A stretch of 23,215 nucleotides of DNA from a virus. The position numbers and the translations under genes were made by a program. The first letter of the stretch is position 1. Each line of letters starts with the position of its first letter. Shown one piece after another: positions 7,634 through 14,620 of this stretch. The notes under the pieces were generated by a model, which saw nothing but the letters and a program-made list of their open reading frames with translations, did not search any database and was not told the DNA's origin. Location: the IMG/VR virus record IMGVR_UViG_3300046808_000083, positions 1 through 23,215 of that record. One strand, 5' to 3'.

Positions 7634-9936
7634 CTTGGTAATCTCCTAGCACCCAACTGGGTTACGCTGTAAATAAATTCTGGATCACGTGCTACCATTT
7701 GTTTGAAACTCATTGCATCCACAGCATTGATGTTGTAGTTTACAGTTGTACCACCTCCACCACCTAACAAGTGGTTTGGAATCATTGTGCCGGATGTGTT
7801 AGGCATAAAGAACTCTGGTCCTTTCTCACCTACAATGTAACCTTGGTTAGCTTTGATTGGACCACCAGCAGCAGCAAATCTTAAGCCAGTGTCAGCAATA
7901 GCAGGCAGTGTTGTTGATCCTGCGCTGCCACCAAAGATACCACCAATAGCGCTAAAGATAGTTCTTAGAATCAATGCTCTTAGACTAATAGCAATTAAAT
8001 CTCTGATAATTGATTTAGCAAAGTCACTGAAGTTGAATTTACCAGTCTTAACAAAGTCACTGATAGCATTTTCTAAGTTGTTGAAAATGCTGCTGGTTGC
8101 ATCAACAGCAACTTGGAATGGTGTGATGCTGTCTTCAATACCTTCAAAGACGCTTCTAACACCTGCTAGATAATTTTGTCTGCGCTGTTCTTCTAGCTGT
8201 TGTTTCTTTTCAACATTTTCTCTGTTATTCTTATAACTTTCTTCTAGATTTTCTAGTTCTCTTTTGATTCTATCTTTTTCAATTTGTTCAATAGCATTGT
8301 CCAATTGAATTTGCAGTGTTTTCTTTTTAGAAACAAAGTCAGCTTCAATCTTTAGCAGTTGTCTAACATTTTCTGCTTCTCTGCTGGTTCTTTCACCTGT
8401 TAGTTCTAATCTTAGATTTTCTAGTTCAGCAAGTTGATATGTTTGATTAATTTCTGCTTGCTTGTCAGCAATGCTATCTTGTACATTTAATAGTCTAAGT
8501 TTTTCTAGATAGTTGCTTTCACTGATTAGGCCTAGATTTGTTTTTAATGTCTTTTCTTGATTGGCATACTTCTCATTGATTGTTGCAATTGCAGCAGCTC
8601 TTTCTTGTGTGCTTAACAACTGTAACTTTTCAATTTCACTTACGTCTTTTAATCTTTTCTCTTCTAGTGCAGCAAGTTCAGTGTTTAATCTAATTTGATC
8701 CTGCGTTAGGCCAATGTTCTTAAGTTCAGTTTCATATTTTCTTGCCATTGATTCTGTTTGTGCATCAATAGCAATCTGTAAGTCAACAGCAGCATCACGT
8801 TGCTTTTCTAAGTCACGTGCTAGTTTTTCAGCAAGTCTGCCTCTTTCAGCATCTGCTTTTGGATCTGTTAGTGTTCTATTGGCTCTGCCACCACCTGGAC
8901 GTGCTGCTGGAGCCTGTGGATTTAAAATCTTATCCATGCTCTTTTGCCATGCTGCACCTTGTTTTAATATGGTATCAAACATGTCACGGCCAGCATCTTT
9001 GGCTTTGTCAAATTGACCAGTTAATGCATAGTAGATAACCTGACTTACACCTTTTAGTGTAGTCCAAAGTTGTGCAAGTCCTGTGATTAGTGTTGAAACA
9101 ACAACAGCTAATCCTGCCATAGCAGCCTTAAGTATGTTAATACCACTTTCAGCATCACCACTGGCGCTGAATACTTCACCTAGGCCCACAATCATTTCAC
9201 CAAGTGGTGCAATAATTTCCATAACAGTCAACATGAATTCATTGAATCCAGCGCGGAGACTGTCATAGTAACCGCCCAGTTGTTCTGCAACTTGACCTTG
9301 ACGCACTTGTCTTTCTGTTAAATTGCCAACACTTTCAGCTAGATTGTCCCATTGTATTAATCCAGCGTTTCTACCAAATAGTTCAAATGCTAGTGCGTTA
9401 CGTGTGGTAGCATCTGGCATCTTTGCCAGTGCATCAACAGTTTTAATGATTGCTTCTTCTGGTGTTAGTGTCTTGATATCATCTAGTGTGAAGCCTAACT
9501 GCAACAGATTCTTTTGTGCCTTGCTGCCCATCTCAGTTGCGTCATACAAACTGTTGGTCAGCTTTACAATCATTCTGTCAGCATCTTCAGCATTACCACC
9601 GGCAGCTTCTAGTGCATTGCGTAGGTTAATAACTCTAGCAGCACTGATTTCACTGGCAGCAGCAATGTCACTGATATCATCAGCAATTGTAAATGCACTG
9701 AACACAGTTTGAAGTGCAATTAATGGTGCTAGCAGTGCAGCCAATTGTGTTTGAAGTGCTAGTGCTGCTTTTTGTGCCGCACCAGTTGCTGTGGCCATTG
9801 CAGTCATACCAGCAGCACCAGCAGCACCAGCAGACGCTGCGGTAGTGCCTAGTTTAGCTGTTTCTCTTTCAGCATTTTGTAAGCGGGCTAGATAATTTCT
9901 ATCATCTAATTCTAATGTAACTTTGACTGATGCCAT
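7630..9936 (-). CDS. Tail tape measure protein (768 aa)
   Basis: The longest gene of the tail core sits directly after the chaperone and gp10-like genes. The N-terminus (MASVKVTLELDDRNYLARLQNAE) is typical. Residues about 30-80 are Ala/Gly/Thr-rich, 266-305 are hydrophobic (likely membrane-active), and about 360-590 form a long charged coiled coil. Residues about 605-665 (SSIFNNLENAISDFVKTGKF, FSDFAKSIIRDLIAI) match the lambda tape-measure C-terminal domain (PF09718). A GGGGG linker precedes the C-terminus. At the usual ~1.5 angstrom per residue, 768 residues predict a tail of roughly 115 nm. Translation is coupled upstream by a TAATATG junction with an AAGGGG SD. It serves as the length ruler and is ejected with DNA. 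Confidence 0.93.
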   Translation of the reverse strand: MASVKVTLELDDRNYLARLQNAERETAKLGTTAASAGAAGAAGMTAMATATGAAQKAALALQTQLAALLAPLIALQTVFSAFTIADDISDIAAASEISAARVINLRNALEAAGGNAEDADRMIVKLTNSLYDATEMGSKAQKNLLQLGFTLDDIKTLTPEEAIIKTVDALAKMPDATTRNALAFELFGRNAGLIQWDNLAESVGNLTERQVRQGQVAEQLGGYYDSLRAGFNEFMLTVMEIIAPLGEMIVGLGEVFSASGDAESGINILKAAMAGLAVVVSTLITGLAQLWTTLKGVSQVIYYALTGQFDKAKDAGRDMFDTILKQGAAWQKSMDKILNPQAPAARPGGGRANRTLTDPKADAERGRLAEKLARDLEKQRDAAVDLQIAIDAQTESMARKYETELKNIGLTQDQIRLNTELAALEEKRLKDVSEIEKLQLLSTQERAAAIATINEKYANQEKTLKTNLGLISESNYLEKLRLLNVQDSIADKQAEINQTYQLAELENLRLELTGERTSREAENVRQLLKIEADFVSKKKTLQIQLDNAIEQIEKDRIKRELENLEESYKNNRENVEKKQQLEEQRRQNYLAGVRSVFEGIEDSITPFQVAVDATSSIFNNLENAISDFVKTGKFNFSDFAKSIIRDLIAISLRALILRTIFSAIGGIFGGSAGSTTLPAIADTGLRFAAAGGPIKANQGYIVGEKGPEFFMPNTSGTMIPNHLLGGGGGTTVNYNINAVDAMSFKQMVARDPEFIYSVTQLGARRLPR

Positions 9937-9937
9937 A

Positions 9938-10273
9938 TTATAAACCCCTTACTAGTTGATTGAGCCTTTTTTCAATGTATTCAACAGTAGGTTGAATCAT
10001 ACCATCTGGTGCTTGCTTACTGTAGCCTTCATCTAGGCGTTCTGAATAAGCATAGTCACCAGTTATGGTTTTTGTTATGTGATCTTTTCTTGTATTACGG
10101 CGAGCATTGCCTGGCTTATAACCAACAGGTGGTTTACTTTTCCAAGTGCTGGGTTTGCCAATTGGCGTGGTCTTTTTAAAGAAATCATAAGCGTCATCAA
10201 AAACAGTCTCAGCAACCTTTTCAAGGCCCTGTATTGATTTGTTAAAACTGTTAAAGTTGACGCTGGCTTTCAT
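9938..10273 (-). CDS. HK97 gp10-like tail/neck completion protein (111 aa)
   Basis: The start overlaps the chaperone GT stop by four bases (ATGA). The pattern 'TPIGKPSTWKSKPP...GNARRNTRK' followed by 'YAYSERLDEGYSKQAPDGM' is characteristic of the HK97-gp10-like family, where a 'TP--TG-...' segment precedes 'Y---LE/D-G-S-QAP-G'. These proteins usually act at the head-tail joint and their genes usually lie between the neck and tail tube genes. Here the gene is displaced to just before the tape measure. It may therefore serve tail completion or chaperoning. The family call is good; the role is less certain. Confidence 0.7.
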   Translation of the reverse strand: MKASVNFNSFNKSIQGLEKVAETVFDDAYDFFKKTTPIGKPSTWKSKPPVGYKPGNARRNTRKDHITKTITGDYAYSERLDEGYSKQAPDGMIQPTVEYIEKRLNQLVRGL

Positions 10274-10826
10274 TTCTTTTCCTTAAATTTCTTATATTGC
10301 TCTAGCATAGAATCATCAGTTATAGGTTTGTTAATTTGTTGCATGTTATTTTTATTTGATTTCTTATGCAGATGATTTTCATATGTAATAGCTGCATCCA
10401 TAATAAAAATATCAAAAGTATTTGCTTTAGTCATTACTTCACTGGGTAACATACCATAACGTTTGCCCAGTGTGTCTATAACAAGTACCATGTTTAACTC
10501 AACTGAATCCTCCGGCAAATGCTCGCGTGTTAGTTTCCCAATGTTTCTACCACTTTTTGTAGAATTTTAACCATTAGTTTACCTGGAAAAACCATGCCAT
10601 CTTTGGCAATGATTTCACCTGTTTCATCTAACACTAAATTGTTTACAATGCGTACCATTTCCCCAATGTTGTCTGAGCCTGTCTTGGCCATTTCAACATA
10701 CTTGTCAATGGGCTGACGGTCAAAGATCCAAAACTCTAGAGGCTCACCATATTCCTTGAGAATATCCTCATCATCAAGTTCTACTTTAATTAGTTGGGGT
10801 TTGGCTGCTAATTGACTTAATTTCAT
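10270..10826 (-). CDS. Tail assembly chaperone long form (G-T fusion, -1 programmed frameshift, about 185 aa)
   Basis: The 98-codon frame (10826-10530) and the following frame (ending 10270) are joined by a -1 slip at GGGAAAC (10539-10533), three codons' worth of sequence before the zero-frame TAA. After the slip, reading continues L-T-R-E-H and then into the 82-residue downstream frame (LPEDSVELNMVLVIDTLGKR...). That downstream frame has no good start of its own: its first possible codon is a TTG lacking an SD at proper distance. The T part contains 'RYGMLPSEVMTKANTFDIFI', typical of tail chaperone C-terminal domains, and a Lys/Asn-rich end. In lambda, the G and GT products recruit tape measure and tube protein. 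The fusion length is 98+5+82 residues. Confidence 0.85.
10530..10826 (-). CDS. Tail assembly chaperone short form, gpG-like (98 aa)
   Basis: Zero-frame product ending right after the slippery site (…VETLGN, stop TAA at 10532-10530). The N-terminal part 'LIKVELDDEDILKEYGEPLEFWIFDRQPIDKYV' is typical of small tail chaperones of this class. The start ATG at 10826 overlaps by four bases the stop of an uncharted 58-residue frame (ATGA) and follows AAGGATATG. This is the abundant form, made when the ribosome does not slip. The role (holding the tape measure soluble before the tube polymerises) is from the lambda G/GT paradigm. Confidence 0.85.
   Translation of the reverse strand: MKLSQLAAKPQLIKVELDDEDILKEYGEPLEFWIFDRQPIDKYVEMAKTGSDNIGEMVRIVNNLVLDETGEIIAKDGMVFPGKLMVKILQKVVETLGN
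10533..10539 (-). other. -1 ribosomal frameshift slippery site GGGAAAC
   Basis: On the minus strand the codons are TTG GGA AAC TAA. The heptamer G-GGA-AAC has the X-XXY-YYZ form and is in the correct phase. A -1 slip enters exactly the frame of the downstream chaperone part. Lambda uses the closely related GGGAAAG in the same gene. Confidence 0.88.
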
Positions 10827-10999
10827 ATCTTCATATCCTTTTGTTTTAAATGATGAATTGCTGTTATGATAAAAGCAATTCTATTTTTTGCTTTGCGGAT
10901 ATCAGCTTCCGCGCACATGAGTTCACTCTTGCACTTGGCTAATTCCATTTCCAGCGTCTGGAGTATCTCCTCCGCTGTGTGATTCTCCCATACCTGCAT
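10823..10999 (-). CDS. Hidden overlapping small gene, helical coiled-coil protein (58 aa)
   Basis: A 58-codon frame runs from the ATG at 10999 to a TGA at 10823-10825. It overlaps the end of the preceding 85-aa gene by 77 bases in another frame and the chaperone start by four bases (ATGA). It fills what would otherwise be a 96-base gap. The protein reads as a continuous amphipathic helix: MQVWENHTAEEILQTLEMEL, then AKCKSELMCAEADIRKAKNR, then IAFIITAIHHLKQ. The '-AKC-SEL--A--DI-KA-NRI-F' spacing resembles small helical phage proteins I have seen, but I cannot name a family. A weak SD (GAGAG/GAAAG) precedes the ATG. A conserved coupling junction plus protein-like composition make it credible. 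Confidence 0.68.
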   Translation of the reverse strand: MQVWENHTAEEILQTLEMELAKCKSELMCAEADIRKAKNRIAFIITAIHHLKQKDMKI

Positions 11000-11180
11000 C
11001 TTTCACACTCTCTGTATATTTATTTGTTTTTGTTAATTCTATACCTAATTGCTTCAAAAAAGGCTCAGCTGATATCAGCTCACCTTTAATCCTCACAACT
11101 GGTACTCCTGCTTCAACACTGCCTGTCCAAGTGCCACCTGCACTGTGATCACGCAAATATTTTACTAGGGTTGGTTTCAT
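10923..11180 (-). CDS. Unknown small protein between tube protein and chaperone (85 aa)
   Basis: I choose the ATG at 11180 because GAGGAG lies 6-8 bases upstream; a longer frame from a TTG at 11195 would have the SD inside it. The first 55 residues (MKPTLVKYLRDHSAGGTWTG..., 'VPVVRIKGELISAEPFLKQLG') look like a small folded alpha/beta domain. The last 30 are Gly/Ser/Asp-rich and probably disordered, and that is exactly the part overlapping the hidden 58-aa frame. It is the first gene after the terminator that follows the tube protein, so it is expressed at a lower level. No family recognised. Confidence 0.65.
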   Translation of the reverse strand: MKPTLVKYLRDHSAGGTWTGSVEAGVPVVRIKGELISAEPFLKQLGIELTKTNKYTESVKDAGMGESHSGGDTPDAGNGISQVQE

Positions 11181-11200
11181 TTCTAAACTCCTCAAAAGAG

Positions 11201-11232
11201 AAAAAGGCTCACCAAGTTACCTCAGTGAGCCC
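11201..11232 (-). terminator. Intrinsic terminator after major tail protein
   Basis: On the minus strand GGCTCAC pairs with GTGAGCC (11231-11225 with 11212-11206). Four inner pairs (two G-U) close on a GUAA tetraloop of the stable GNRA type. A TTTTT run (11205-11201) and further pyrimidines follow. It sits 13 bases after the stop of the tube gene. It should let most transcripts end here, giving far more capsid and tube mRNA than tape-measure mRNA. Confidence 0.85.
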
Positions 11233-11244
11233 GTTTCTTAAGCG

Positions 11245-11724
11245 TTAAACTGTACCGCTTTGGTAGTCACCCACTACTTCAATAGTAACGGGTGCAGTCC
11301 AAACAGGTGCGGTAGGTGATACAGTTGGGGCTAGGGCTGATAGGTAGCCTTCACCTTGAATGTATTTGTCACCTGAGTCATCACCTGCCCAGTATAGTCT
11401 AAAGTAGATCTTTGTTTTGTTGTTGGTTAGATCAAAGATACCAGCAGTGCTAGCATTTCCTGTGAAGAAAGCAGTGTCATCAAGAACAAGAGTAGTATTA
11501 ATACTGTTTGTGCTTGGTGTTGTTACAACCTTCTCTGAAAGGAAACCCAGCTCTTGCCAACGGAACAGTCCTGGTGTAGCATTTACAGTGATATCCTGTA
11601 AGCTAGGTACTGTTAGAACGTTAGCAGTAGTAGCAAATGCTGCGTTAGCATTAGCACTTAAAACTGCGTCTTTGATATCCAAACGTACAAACGTATCTGT
11701 AGTATTGACTGCAATATATGCCAT
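11245..11724 (-). CDS. Major tail (tube) protein (159 aa)
   Basis: The gene has a strong SD (AAGGAGAT) before the ATG at 11724 and is followed by an intrinsic terminator, as expected for a very abundant protein. The sequence is beta-rich. The second half contains 'KIYFRLYWAGDDSGDKYIQGEGYLSALAPT' type strands and ends 'VTIEVVGDYQSGTV'; the 'G-GY/GWVSSL' strand and the C-terminal 'V-V-G' strand are common in lambda gpV-N-like tube proteins. The length matches small siphovirus tube subunits. The position (after the tail terminator, before the chaperone pair and tape measure) is the canonical one. Confidence 0.85.
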   Translation of the reverse strand: MAYIAVNTTDTFVRLDIKDAVLSANANAAFATTANVLTVPSLQDITVNATPGLFRWQELGFLSEKVVTTPSTNSINTTLVLDDTAFFTGNASTAGIFDLTNNKTKIYFRLYWAGDDSGDKYIQGEGYLSALAPTVSPTAPVWTAPVTIEVVGDYQSGTV

Positions 11725-11739
11725 TTGGTTATCTCCTTG

Positions 11740-12135
11740 TTAAATTGTTAAAAACCTAAATTCAAAATTATAAGTGATTCTGTCATCATTATATTCATTG
11801 GTCACACCGCACTCTCTCAAGTAACAGTTTGCAACACTGAATCTGCTGTTGACAACCTTGGTGATAACTGTGCTGATATCACCAGGCTCATTTTTGGCGT
11901 CCACTGTCAAATAGCCGTTTACAAGAATCTCTTGTTGAAACACATCATTGTTGTCAATGGTGCTGAACAGTTGAGTACGCTCATTTTGGTCATTGTCCAA
12001 ATAAAGTTTCTTCATGTTCTTATCATACAGTGCAACGCCTGCCGCACTGAATGGTAATTCACTACTGACGCTAACATTAGTGCCAGTTAGACTGGTACTT
12101 AAATTAGCTAATAATGTATTTCTAATAACAGCCAT
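11740..12135 (-). CDS. Tail terminator / neck protein candidate (131 aa)
   Basis: The start overlaps the upstream adaptor stop by one base (TAATG), and the gene ends 15 bases before the tube gene. The protein (MAVIRNTLLANLSTSLTG..., C-terminal 'NYLRECGV'-like segment, 'ITYNFEFRFLTI' end) alternates helix and strand like a small alpha/beta terminator. Position directly upstream of the major tail protein is that of lambda gpU. No specific motif is visible, so the role rests mainly on gene order. Confidence 0.6.
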   Translation of the reverse strand: MAVIRNTLLANLSTSLTGTNVSVSSELPFSAAGVALYDKNMKKLYLDNDQNERTQLFSTIDNNDVFQQEILVNGYLTVDAKNEPGDISTVITKVVNSRFSVANCYLRECGVTNEYNDDRITYNFEFRFLTI

Positions 12136-12695
12136 TATCTAACCCTTGTTATATTTCTTCTGCCACGTGTTCTGCGGTTTAAGCTGAAACGTACCATTTT
12201 CTCACCATCTTCAACAGTACCATCTGAATCTGAATCATACCAATCAAACATTGCTGTAAGTTCTGTGAACAAGTCTTCAAACTTACGGCTGTAATATTCA
12301 ATCTTCTGTACTTCAGCACTTTCTGGATTGCCAAAGTCTGCTACTTTTGGTAAAAGATATTCTTTCATTGCATAGTAGCAGCACATGTCAGTAAAGTCAC
12401 TTTGACGTGCTTTAATTAAATTTGGATTAAAAGCTGGAATGTTGTCTATGCTGTCATAGCCACCACCTGCATAACCCAAATACTGACGCCACTCCGCACT
12501 AGCACGTATCTTTTGATTGATACGTGCAGTGCTTTTGGTAGTGAGATCTTCAATATAATTGTTGAGGTTACCTGGCGCATCAGGCACGTCTGTAAAGTTG
12601 AACTCATTTGCCTCAAAGAGACGCTGGTCCTTGTCCTTTACATCTAGTGCTTCAGCGTAGCTTAACACATTACCGCCTGATACTATAAACGCCAT
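12135..12695 (-). CDS. Head-tail adaptor with EF-hand calcium loop (186 aa)
   Basis: The gene lies immediately after the major capsid gene, where the portal-bound adaptor is normally encoded. It starts at the ATG at 12695 after GGGAG. The first 150 residues are mostly helical, as in gp6/gp15-type adaptors. Residues 154-165 (DSDSDGTVEDGE) form a perfect canonical EF-hand loop: D at 1, 3 and 5, G at 6, V at 8, E at 12. A basic C-terminus (SLNRRTRGRRNITRVR) could face DNA or the portal. The neck role is inferred from order; the calcium loop is directly visible. Confidence 0.75.
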   Translation of the reverse strand: MAFIVSGGNVLSYAEALDVKDKDQRLFEANEFNFTDVPDAPGNLNNYIEDLTTKSTARINQKIRASAEWRQYLGYAGGGYDSIDNIPAFNPNLIKARQSDFTDMCCYYAMKEYLLPKVADFGNPESAEVQKIEYYSRKFEDLFTELTAMFDWYDSDSDGTVEDGEKMVRFSLNRRTRGRRNITRVR

Positions 12696-12712
12696 TTGAA
12701 TCTCCCTTACAA

Positions 12713-13672
12713 TTAAGCTGTGGCTAGGTTTCTTGGAAGGTTGTTGCTGCGGAAGAATCTGCAGCCTACTGCCTGGCCAATGAGACCATCTAGTAATGCC
12801 TGGTTACCAATGTCACTTAGCGCACCAACAGCACCTGTGCTTAGACCACCAACGCCGTTAAGCTGCTTGGCTAGTGCTAGTTCATGTACTGGTGTTACTA
12901 CAGCAATGTAGTAGCCAGCTGCGTCTGTTGGAGCATTTGCACCACGTAGACCAGCAACAGCAGCACTGAAGTGATCCAGTGTTGCACTGATGTTTGCAGC
13001 AGCGCCAGCAACGTTAGAAGCGGCAATAGCAGCAATCTGGTCAGCATATACGCGGGCAAAGCCGTTGCGTACTGTTGCTACCATCTGGTAGTTGTCCTTG
13101 TCAACGTCATTGAACATCTTAACAGTTGGTTCACGCTTTACAGCGTAAGCAAGTGCTTCAGGGCTCATGACAATTGAAAGGTCAGCGCCGGTTAGTGCTG
13201 TGTTTGCATAACCGTAGTTTGTGATACCGCTGATCTGGCTGATATCTGTTAATGCAGTTTCACTACCACGGAAAGCAACACGGAAACCAACTGTGTCAGT
13301 TGCCTGTGCTAATGAACGTGATAGGCGTGTTAGAACTGCCTGACGTACCATTGCAAAACCACCATCTTCTAGTGATTCTTCAGAAATTAGTGTACCTGCA
13401 CCACGCTTGGTTGTGCTGAGGCTTACTGCTTCTGGTTTGAAATCCTGGTCATTTACACCTAGGATTGAACTGTTCTCAGTTACAGCACTTAGAGCTGCTG
13501 TCCATGAGTTTGTTACTGGGATCTTAACTTGGTTGCCTGTACCACCAGTAATGTTGAATGAATTCATGATGATTGCGGGATTTGGAAGCAATACTGCGTT
13601 ATCAAAGTATGGCATTAAATCCGCAACAACATCTTCATACAGGGCTGTAACGTTAGCTGTTTGAGTAGCCAT
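12713..13672 (-). CDS. Major capsid protein, HK97 fold (319 aa)
   Basis: A strong SD (AAGGAGAT) precedes the ATG at 13672. The N-terminal part 'LYEDVVADLMPYFDNAVLLPNPAIIMN...VKIPVT' and the middle 'EAVSLSTTKRGAGTLISEESLED' correspond to the N-arm, E-loop and start of the P-domain spine helix of capsid proteins of this kind. The C-terminal 'YYIAVVTPVHELALAKQLNG' and 'LLDGLIGQAVGCRFFRSNNL' are typical A-domain strands. The gene follows a scaffold candidate and precedes the adaptor. There is no N-terminal scaffold domain or protease motif, so a separate scaffold is expected. Composition is Ala-rich, as usual. Confidence 0.9.
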   Translation of the reverse strand: MATQTANVTALYEDVVADLMPYFDNAVLLPNPAIIMNSFNITGGTGNQVKIPVTNSWTAALSAVTENSSILGVNDQDFKPEAVSLSTTKRGAGTLISEESLEDGGFAMVRQAVLTRLSRSLAQATDTVGFRVAFRGSETALTDISQISGITNYGYANTALTGADLSIVMSPEALAYAVKREPTVKMFNDVDKDNYQMVATVRNGFARVYADQIAAIAASNVAGAAANISATLDHFSAAVAGLRGANAPTDAAGYYIAVVTPVHELALAKQLNGVGGLSTGAVGALSDIGNQALLDGLIGQAVGCRFFRSNNLPRNLATA

Positions 13673-13675
13673 TTT

Positions 13676-14572
13676 TTATCTCCTTGTTTTGGTTGTTGTT
13701 GTTGAAGAGCCTGAGGTCATTAACTGTCTTGAAGCTAAATCACCCATCTTGTGGCTTTCCATATGTTTACGGATCATAGCATCTGTTATTTCACTTCTGC
13801 TGAGATTCCTGTTCTTTTCACGCACTTGAACATAAGCATTGCGGTAAGCAGGGTCTTTATTAAGTCTAGTTTCATCAATAGCTTTAACCACTGTTTCCTT
13901 AACACTCTTATCAGGTGCATCATAAGTTGCAACACCTACTTTTGCCATTGGTAGACCTAGGGTCTTGCCAATTAGCGTAACAGCACCCGCATAGTCCGGA
14001 GTTTCACCGTCCTGGGTTAAGAAAGTATCACCATTGCGTATAGCAAATGTGTCACCTTCTAAGTGCAGCATGTTACGGGCTTTCATCAAGTCCACAACTG
14101 CGGCACGCTGTTCTGTGTTCCACTGTGAAGGCATGTTGTTGTAGATATTACCAATGTGTTCTTTTAAAACACTATCAGTTTTTACACGCTGTAATTCAGC
14201 ACGTAGTTCTTCAACAGTTTGCTCTTTTTTCTTTACTGCATCACGTAGACTAGCAACGTTAAGTCCTTGTTCATCACCAGCAGTGCGTAACTGCTTGACA
14301 ACGTTTTTGACTTGATCAAAGCTATCTACTTCAAGCTCAGTAAGTAAACGCTGTTTGGTTTCTTCTTGAGCCTTTGATCCAATACGGTTGACATCATCAC
14401 GTGTATACACACGCACTCCATCAACGTAGAGCTTACCATCACGTGTTTCCACTTTTGGTGTAGCACTCTTCTCAGCTTTTGCTTCAACATGTGTCTCCGC
14501 ATCAGTAGCTGTATTAACTGGTTGCACGTTCTCTCCTGCAACTAGAGTATCTGTACTGAGTTCATCACTCAT
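13676..14572 (-). CDS. Capsid scaffolding protein candidate (298 aa)
   Basis: The gene lies between portal and major capsid genes, only three bases upstream of the latter. It is acidic and Thr/Glu/Lys-rich with a disordered N-terminus (about residues 1-45), a 'DGKLYVDGVRVYTRDDVNRI' segment near 45-64 and a coiled coil at about 65-135 ('KKKEQTVEELRAELQRVKTD'). A compact middle follows ('YNNMPSQWNTEQRAAVVDLMKAR') and then a basic, Ser/Thr-rich C-terminus (SSTTTTKTRR) that could bind the capsid shell. These are general features of scaffolds. No protease catalytic triad was seen. The start ATG at 14572 follows CAGGAG. Confidence 0.75.
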   Translation of the reverse strand: MSDELSTDTLVAGENVQPVNTATDAETHVEAKAEKSATPKVETRDGKLYVDGVRVYTRDDVNRIGSKAQEETKQRLLTELEVDSFDQVKNVVKQLRTAGDEQGLNVASLRDAVKKKEQTVEELRAELQRVKTDSVLKEHIGNIYNNMPSQWNTEQRAAVVDLMKARNMLHLEGDTFAIRNGDTFLTQDGETPDYAGAVTLIGKTLGLPMAKVGVATYDAPDKSVKETVVKAIDETRLNKDPAYRNAYVQVREKNRNLSRSEITDAMIRKHMESHKMGDLASRQLMTSGSSTTTTKTRR

Positions 14573-14620
14573 TTGTTATTCTCCTGTTTAACGTCAGTAG
14601 TACACGTAAGTTCAGAATAA

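Noticed and set aside
10270-10518. Separate gene with a TTG start for the 82-aa chaperone part
   Set aside because: The -1 slippery site in phase explains its expression, and the TTG has no properly spaced ribosome site.
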